Source: Pseudomonadota bacterium (lineage in GTDB: Bacteria > Chloroflexota > Ktedonobacteria > Ktedonobacterales > JADMIN01). From it: a stretch of DNA of 47,552 nt. Positions 43,446 to 47,552 of this stretch are shown one piece after another (position 1 is the stretch's first letter; each line of letters starts with the position of its first letter). Both the position numbers and the translations under genes were made by a program. The notes beneath the pieces are model-generated. The model worked only from the letters and a program-made list of their open reading frames with translations. It was not told the origin of the DNA and did not search any database. The stretch is from positions 1-47,552 of the forward strand of contig JAJPIU010000046.1 of assembly GCA_021324535.1 (NCBI GenBank), written 5' to 3'.

Positions 43446-43643
43446 TGCTGAAAATGAGCGCATTCGGCGGGTTTTATTCGGCGTCATTCGCTGGTGCGCA
43501 GAGAAGCGCCAACTCACATCAAGAAGAAGCGGGCGCTATTGGCCAGATTGGCCAACCTGGCCAAGTATTTTGTGTCATTCGGTAGGAGTGATGGAGCGGC
43601 GCAGGTGTGTAGGTATCACAAGGGGACAGGAAGTAAAGGCGCT

Positions 43644-44528
43644 ATGGAATTGGAACAATCGGGCGCGGAGCCAGCGGTTGATGATCATTTTGACACGGAG
43701 GGCGCGCTCGACCCTCGCTGGACTATCAGGCGGCCAGGTGGGCGCGTGGAGATCGTCGGATCGGCGCTTCGCTTCGCGCTGAATGGCGCACGCGCTGGAG
43801 TGTACAGCGATGCGCAGATAGATGATTACACAACCACGACGCCTGCGACCTTTCGTTGGCGGCCACCAGTGCGAATGGCGGTGCGCGCCCGAGCGTCGCA
43901 CCCTGCCCCTGCGCCACCTGCGTCAACACCTGCCTCCCCACCAGACACACGGGGCGAGTCAGAGGGCCAGCGCCATCTGGTGGGTACGTTTGGCTTTGGC
44001 TTCTGGAATGCGCCTGCCTCACTACGCCGCGTGCCCCGCCTGCCCGCCGCCGTCTGGTTCTTTGGCGCATCACAGCCCTCAAACATGGCGCTGGTTCCAG
44101 GCGTAGCCGGATGGGGCTGGAAGGCGCAGGTGGTACACGCCAATCGGCCAGGCATGGCGCTGACGGGCGCTTCTGCGGTGGGCGCGGCGCTCTGGGCGCG
44201 GCTCAGCGGCGACCCGCTAGCCTATGCGCAGGCAGAACGGTGGACACAGCGGGCAACCGGCGCGTATGAAGCCCAGCTCTCCCCGCTGGCCGACCTGCGT
44301 GAGTGGCGTGAGTATACACTGGAGTGGCGGCGCAATGTCGCGCGCTTCTGGGTGAATGATACCGAGGTGTTGGCCGCGCCTTCACCGCCGCAGGGGCCGC
44401 TTGGTTTCATCGCCTGGCTCGATAACCAGTACGCCATTGCCACGCCGCGCGGCGAGCTTCGCTTCGGCACGCTTTCAAGTGGCCCGCAATGGCTCGAACT
44501 CGATTATCTGCGCATCACGCCGCTGTAA
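43644..44528 (+). CDS. Concanavalin A-like lectin/glucanase-fold protein
   Basis: This 294-residue protein resembles family 16/DUF1080-type jelly-roll domains. DDHFDTEGALDPRWTIRRPG is the usual opening of such domains (F-D-x2-L-D-x-W). Later come TFGFGFWNAP, WREYTLEWRRNVARFWVNDT and PLGFIAWLDNQYAIATPRGE, and it ends EYLRITP-like (ELDYLRITPL). No ExDxE catalytic motif of GH16 is visible, so it may be a carbohydrate-binding protein without hydrolase activity. No signal peptide is present, so secretion is not evident. A Pro/Ala-rich insertion (APAPPASTPASPPD) interrupts residues 90-115. ATG 43644 has an AAAGG five bases upstream; an upstream in-frame extension to 43494 is less supported. It precedes purF by 170 bases. 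Confidence 0.55.
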   Translation: MELEQSGAEPAVDDHFDTEGALDPRWTIRRPGGRVEIVGSALRFALNGARAGVYSDAQIDDYTTTTPATFRWRPPVRMAVRARASHPAPAPPASTPASPPDTRGESEGQRHLVGTFGFGFWNAPASLRRVPRLPAAVWFFGASQPSNMALVPGVAGWGWKAQVVHANRPGMALTGASAVGAALWARLSGDPLAYAQAERWTQRATGAYEAQLSPLADLREWREYTLEWRRNVARFWVNDTEVLAAPSPPQGPLGFIAWLDNQYAIATPRGELRFGTLSSGPQWLELDYLRITPL

Positions 44529-44610
44529 ACTACGTGAAGTCCTATGCTCTCCCTGAGGGATGGCGTTACCGGCATATAGGCTTGTATACTTAAGGTGTAA
44601 GACATTCAGA

Positions 44611-44651
44611 CATATGTGCCTTTCACCGTGTTGGTCTATCGGGCACATATG
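44611..44651 (+). promoter_or_regulatory. Inverted repeat in the purF leader
   Basis: CATATGTGCC (44611-44620) and GGCACATATG (44642-44651) pair perfectly over 10 bp around a 21-base loop, 48 bases before the purF start. It may be an operator or an attenuator-type hairpin; the sequence does not match a purine riboswitch core that I can recognise. Confidence 0.45.
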
Positions 44652-44698
44652 CGGTGGCGCCTGGCAACGGTACCTAGCCATGTTTGAGGGGGACACAC

Positions 44699-46192
44699 AT
44701 GCCCAACTCCGATGGTATGCGCACTCTGGAGCCTGTAGAGAGTGATGACGCGCTTGATCGTCCGCGTGAGGCGTGTGGTGTCTTTGGCGTCTATGCGCCG
44801 GGCCAGGATGTCGCGCGCATGACGTTTTTCGGATTGTATGCGCTCCAACATCGTGGGCAAGAAAGCGCAGGCATCGTCACCACCGACGGCCAAACGCTTC
44901 ATCAGCGCCGCCACATGGGGTTGGTGCAGAACTTCCGCGAAGAAGACCTGGCCGAGCTTCCTGGCTACGCCGCTATTGGCCATACGCGCTACTCCACCAC
45001 CGGCTCCAACCGCATTGAAAACGCGCAGCCGTTTCTTGTGGATGGCACACTCGGCCAGCTTGCGCTGGCGCACAACGGCAACCTGACGAATACGCTTGCC
45101 CTGCTCGACCGCCTGCTCAGCGATGGCGAACAACTCGACTCTACCAGCGACAGCGAGATGATCGCCCGGCTGCTTGGCAGCGCGCCCGGCTCCGATTATG
45201 TGGAGAAGCTGCGCCGGGTGATGCCGCTCTTGCAGGGCGCCTATAGTCTGACCATTCTCACGCCAACCGCCGTGATTGGCGTGCGCGATCCGCATGGGGT
45301 GCGTCCGCTGACACTGGGCAGGTTGCAAGACCACTGGGTGCTGGCCTCGGAGTCGTGCGCCATCGAGACGCTGGGCGGCGTGGCCGAGCGCGATGTTGAG
45401 CCGGGCGAGATCATCATCATTGACGGCGACGGCCCTGACGGACTGCATAGCCATGTGGGGCAGGAATCGCAGCAGCGTGCGGGCTGTCTCTTCGAATATA
45501 TTTACTTCGCCCGACCTGACAGCGTGATCGCTAATCGTTCGCTCTATCTGGCACGCCAGCGCATGGGTCAGCGCCTCGCCGAGGAGTTCAAGCCAGACGC
45601 CGACGTGGTGATCGGCGTCCCCGACTCCGCCACACCAGCCGCGCAGGGCTACGCCGCCGCGCGTGGCCTGCCCTACGCCGAGGGACTGGTGAAAAATCGC
45701 TACATCGGGCGGACGTTCATCCAGCCGGATCAGCGGCTACGTCAGTTGGGCGTGAAGATGAAGTTCAATGCGCTCGGCGCCGTATTGGACGGCAAGCGTG
45801 TCGTCATGATTGACGATAGCATCGTGCGAGGGACGACGGTGCGCCCACTGGTGAAGCTGCTGCGCGACGCCGGAGCGCGCGAGGTGCATCTGGCGATCTC
45901 ATCGCCGCCATTCCGTTTCCCCTGCTATCTTGGGCTGGATGTCGCACGCCGTTCCGAGTTGATTGCGGCGCGTCTGCCCGATACGAAAGACATCTGCCGG
46001 GAGGTGGGCGCCGATAGCCTGCATTACCTCTCGCTCGAAGGCCTGATGGACGCGATTGACCTCGATCACTCAAGCTTCTGTGTCGGCTGCTTCACGGGAA
46101 CCTATCCCATGCCAGTGCAGATGGATCTTGCGGATAAGCTCTCGCTCGAGCAAGTGTTGCGCACGGCTGAACCTGCGGGCGCGTCGGCGTAA
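44699..46192 (+). CDS. purF: Amidophosphoribosyltransferase
   Basis: The 497-residue enzyme makes 5-phosphoribosylamine from PRPP and glutamine, the first step of purine synthesis. Cys26 in PREACGVFGVYA is the Ntn-type nucleophile revealed after removal of a 25-residue propeptide. The glutaminase domain shows LQHRGQESAGI and GHTRYSTTGSN, and the PRPP site is VVMIDDSIVRGTT. Cysteines in GCLFEYIYF, RFPCYLGLD and FCVGCFTGTYP are the four ligands of the 4Fe-4S cluster seen in Bacillus-type PurF. ATG 44699 has GAGGGGG six bases upstream. It heads the operon with the roadblock gene and purM. Confidence 0.95.
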   Translation: MPNSDGMRTLEPVESDDALDRPREACGVFGVYAPGQDVARMTFFGLYALQHRGQESAGIVTTDGQTLHQRRHMGLVQNFREEDLAELPGYAAIGHTRYSTTGSNRIENAQPFLVDGTLGQLALAHNGNLTNTLALLDRLLSDGEQLDSTSDSEMIARLLGSAPGSDYVEKLRRVMPLLQGAYSLTILTPTAVIGVRDPHGVRPLTLGRLQDHWVLASESCAIETLGGVAERDVEPGEIIIIDGDGPDGLHSHVGQESQQRAGCLFEYIYFARPDSVIANRSLYLARQRMGQRLAEEFKPDADVVIGVPDSATPAAQGYAAARGLPYAEGLVKNRYIGRTFIQPDQRLRQLGVKMKFNALGAVLDGKRVVMIDDSIVRGTTVRPLVKLLRDAGAREVHLAISSPPFRFPCYLGLDVARRSELIAARLPDTKDICREVGADSLHYLSLEGLMDAIDLDHSSFCVGCFTGTYPMPVQMDLADKLSLEQVLRTAEPAGASA

Positions 46193-46230
46193 ATCTCGTG
46201 TGAGTCAGCAGCAGTAAAGAGTTGTTGTGT

Positions 46231-46596
46231 ATGTCGAACGTTGGCGATCTTTTAGGGCGTATGCTGGCTATCCCAGGCGTCCGCACGACGGTAGTGGTCG
46301 GGCGCGAGGGGCTACCCATCGAGGCGCGCGGGCGTGGCGACCAGCGGTTCTATGACGCGCTTGGCGCGCTTGGAGCAAGCGCCCTGGGGACAACCGAGGC
46401 GCTAGGCCGTGAGCTTGGCCAGGGAGCGACTATTGGCGCGCTGCTCGAATTTGAGGATGCGCTGGTGAGCGTTGATCCGCTGGGCGCCTACGCGCTGGTG
46501 GTCACACTCGCCGATAGCGCCGCCAGCCTGGGGCGCGTGCGCCATACTTTACGCGCCAGCCACGATGAACTTTTACGCGCGCTTGATATGCGGTAG
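46231..46596 (+). CDS. Roadblock/LC7-domain protein
   Basis: A 121-residue protein matching the roadblock/LC7 profile: LLGRMLAIPGVRTTVVVGRE, GLPIEARG, then ALGASALGTTEALGRELGQG and a closing helix (SLGRVRHTLRASHDELLRAL). Bacterial roadblock proteins often regulate small Ras-like GTPases such as MglA, or act in cell polarity and motility. No GTPase gene is in the window. The gene is placed between purF and purM on the same strand, 38 bases after purF, so it is probably co-expressed with the purine genes. ATG 46231 lacks a strong ribosome binding site (AAAGAG), which may imply translational coupling. Confidence 0.75.
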   Translation: MSNVGDLLGRMLAIPGVRTTVVVGREGLPIEARGRGDQRFYDALGALGASALGTTEALGRELGQGATIGALLEFEDALVSVDPLGAYALVVTLADSAASLGRVRHTLRASHDELLRALDMR

Positions 46597-46609
46597 ACCC
46601 CCACCCCAA

Positions 46610-46634
46610 CCCCTCCCCCCTTGCGGGGAGAGGG
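46610..46634 (+). repeat. GC-rich hairpin between roadblock and purM genes
   Basis: An imperfect stem of the CCCCTCCCC/GGGGAGAGGGG type closes a TTG loop. It belongs to the same family as the hairpins at 13964-14078. An A/T-rich dyad (TTCATT-TT-AATGAA, about 46637-46650) follows. Confidence 0.55.
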
Positions 46635-46674
46635 GCTTCATTTTAATGAATTTTAAGAGGAAGGTTTTTAAGAT

Positions 46675-47552
46675 ATGAGCCAGGCAACATCGTCGGCGTA
46701 TACGGCGGCGGGCGTCAACCTCGACGCCGCCGATGAGGCCAAACGGCAGATCGGCGAGGCCGTGCGCTCGACCTATGGCCCACAGGTGTTGGGAGGGTTT
46801 GGCGGCTTCGGCGGCCTCTTCGCCATTGGCGACCTGCCTGAGCGCGATCCTGTGCTGGTCTCCTCGATAGATGGCGTGGGCACAAAGCTCAAGATCGCCT
46901 TTGCGCTGGATCGCCATGAGTCCGTCGGCGCTGACCTGGTGGCCCACTGCGTCAACGACATTCTTGTCTGTGGCGCGCGTCCACTCTTCTTTCTTGACTA
47001 CATCGCCCTGGGCGCAATGAACCCCGAACAGGTGGGCGCCGTCGTGCGTGGGGTGGCGGCAGGCTGCCGTGCTGTAGGCTGCGCGCTGATCGGCGGCGAG
47101 ACGGCTGCCATGCCAGGGTTCTATTCCGTTGGCGAATACGATCTGGCGGGCAGCATTACGGGCGTCGTCGCGCGGGATCGTATCATCACGGGCGCGGCCA
47201 TCCAGGCGGGCGATATAGTGATCGGCTTTCCCTCGGCAGGGCTGCACACCAACGGCTATTCGCTGGCGCGTCGCATCTTCGCCGAGGATGACTTGCGAGC
47301 GCCCGTCGCTGAACTGGATGGCCGCTCACTTGGTGACGAACTGCTTCAGCCGCATGCGTGCTACTATTCCGCCATCTGGCCATTGCTCGAAGCAGGACTG
47401 GTCACTGGCATGGCGCATATCACAGGCGGCGGGCTGGTGGATAATCTGCCGCGCGTCCTGCCAGATGGGCTGGCGATCACGCTCGACGCTGCGACCTGGG
47501 ACATCCTGCCGATCTTCCGGCTGATCCAGCAACGCGGGAACGTCAGTTGGGA
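46675..47552 (+). CDS. purM: Phosphoribosylformylglycinamidine cyclo-ligase, partial (3' end beyond window)
   Basis: The first 292 residues are present and in frame to the window edge, out of roughly 350 expected. The enzyme closes FGAM to AIR using ATP in purine synthesis. Diagnostic sequences are STYGPQVLGGFGGFGGLFAI, VLVSSIDGVGTKLKIAFAL, VAHCVNDILVCGARPLFFLD, GGETAAMPGFY, GFPSAGLHTNGYSLAR and MAHITGGGLVDNLPRVLP. The Gly-rich start and SSIDGVGTK are hallmark PurM. The ATG at 46675 is preceded by AGAGGAAGG ten bases upstream. It follows the roadblock gene, with a GC-rich hairpin between them, and continues the purF operon. Confidence 0.95.
   Translation, partial: MSQATSSAYTAAGVNLDAADEAKRQIGEAVRSTYGPQVLGGFGGFGGLFAIGDLPERDPVLVSSIDGVGTKLKIAFALDRHESVGADLVAHCVNDILVCGARPLFFLDYIALGAMNPEQVGAVVRGVAAGCRAVGCALIGGETAAMPGFYSVGEYDLAGSITGVVARDRIITGAAIQAGDIVIGFPSAGLHTNGYSLARRIFAEDDLRAPVAELDGRSLGDELLQPHACYYSAIWPLLEAGLVTGMAHITGGGLVDNLPRVLPDGLAITLDAATWDILPIFRLIQQRGNVSW

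Noticed and set aside
1-47552. Search by eye for tRNA, rRNA and CRISPR arrays
   Set aside because: No T-loop/acceptor pattern, rRNA-like stretch or regularly spaced direct repeat was seen; a dedicated tool could still find a missed tRNA.

Overview
The window looks like a chromosomal piece of a GC-rich, aerobic, heterotrophic bacterium with strong AGGAGG-type ribosome binding sites. My best guess is a Chloroflexota lineage, perhaps Ktedonobacteria-like. This is inferred from gene style: an EccC/EssC-type type VII ATPase, a caa3-type CtaG, a subunit I with an N-terminal extension, and GC-rich intergenic hairpins. No rRNA or tRNA gene is present to confirm it. No CRISPR array, complete insertion sequence or prophage is visible.

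Layout. 1-2.9 kb: the tail of an IS5-like transposase, then a two-gene module of a secreted papain-like (C39-like) cysteine peptidase and a beta-propeller lipoprotein. 2.9-9.2 kb: a membrane-anchored GH3 enzyme, a Nudix/winged-helix protein, a HAD phosphatase, a TPR membrane protein and a polytopic membrane protein. 9.2-14.8 kb: an EsaB/YukD-like protein, a triple-ATPase EssC/EccC protein and a VWA protein, forming a type VII secretion-like locus with no WXG100 substrate in view. 14.8-16.1 kb: tatC and tatA. 16.7-18.5 kb: a second copy of the peptidase/propeller module in which the peptidase is reduced to its C-terminal end. 18.5-25.6 kb: threonine aldolase, alpha/beta hydrolase, PhzF-like isomerase, RlmD-like rRNA methyltransferase, VOC protein and two membrane proteins. 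26-31.2 kb: a large ArsR-type regulator, a frameshifted polytopic membrane protein, a zinc-ribbon protein and an M24 aminopeptidase.

31.2-32.6 kb is a patch of decayed genes (two DinD fragments in inverted order and a frameshifted macrodomain gene). 32.6-34.6 kb holds a sugar-nucleotide epimerase and a sugar transferase that seems to lack its catalytic Asp-Glu dyad. 35-41.8 kb is a cytochrome c oxidase operon on the minus strand, in transcription order cupredoxin-ctaC-ctaD-ctaE-ctaG-ctaB; ctaB carries a one-base frameshift. A PAS-LuxR regulator lies just upstream. 43.6-47.6 kb has a lectin-fold protein and a purine operon, purF-roadblock-purM, with purM running off the end.

Most unusual points: the duplicated and half-decayed peptidase/propeller module; the orphan EsaB-EssC-VWA locus; a three-hairpin intergenic repeat found three times, one copy supplying a stop codon; a CuA-like cupredoxin without the canonical His; a probably inactive sugar transferase; and one-base frameshifts in otherwise conserved genes, which may be either decay or assembly errors. 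All start sites were chosen by eye from ribosome binding sites, and no homology search was run.
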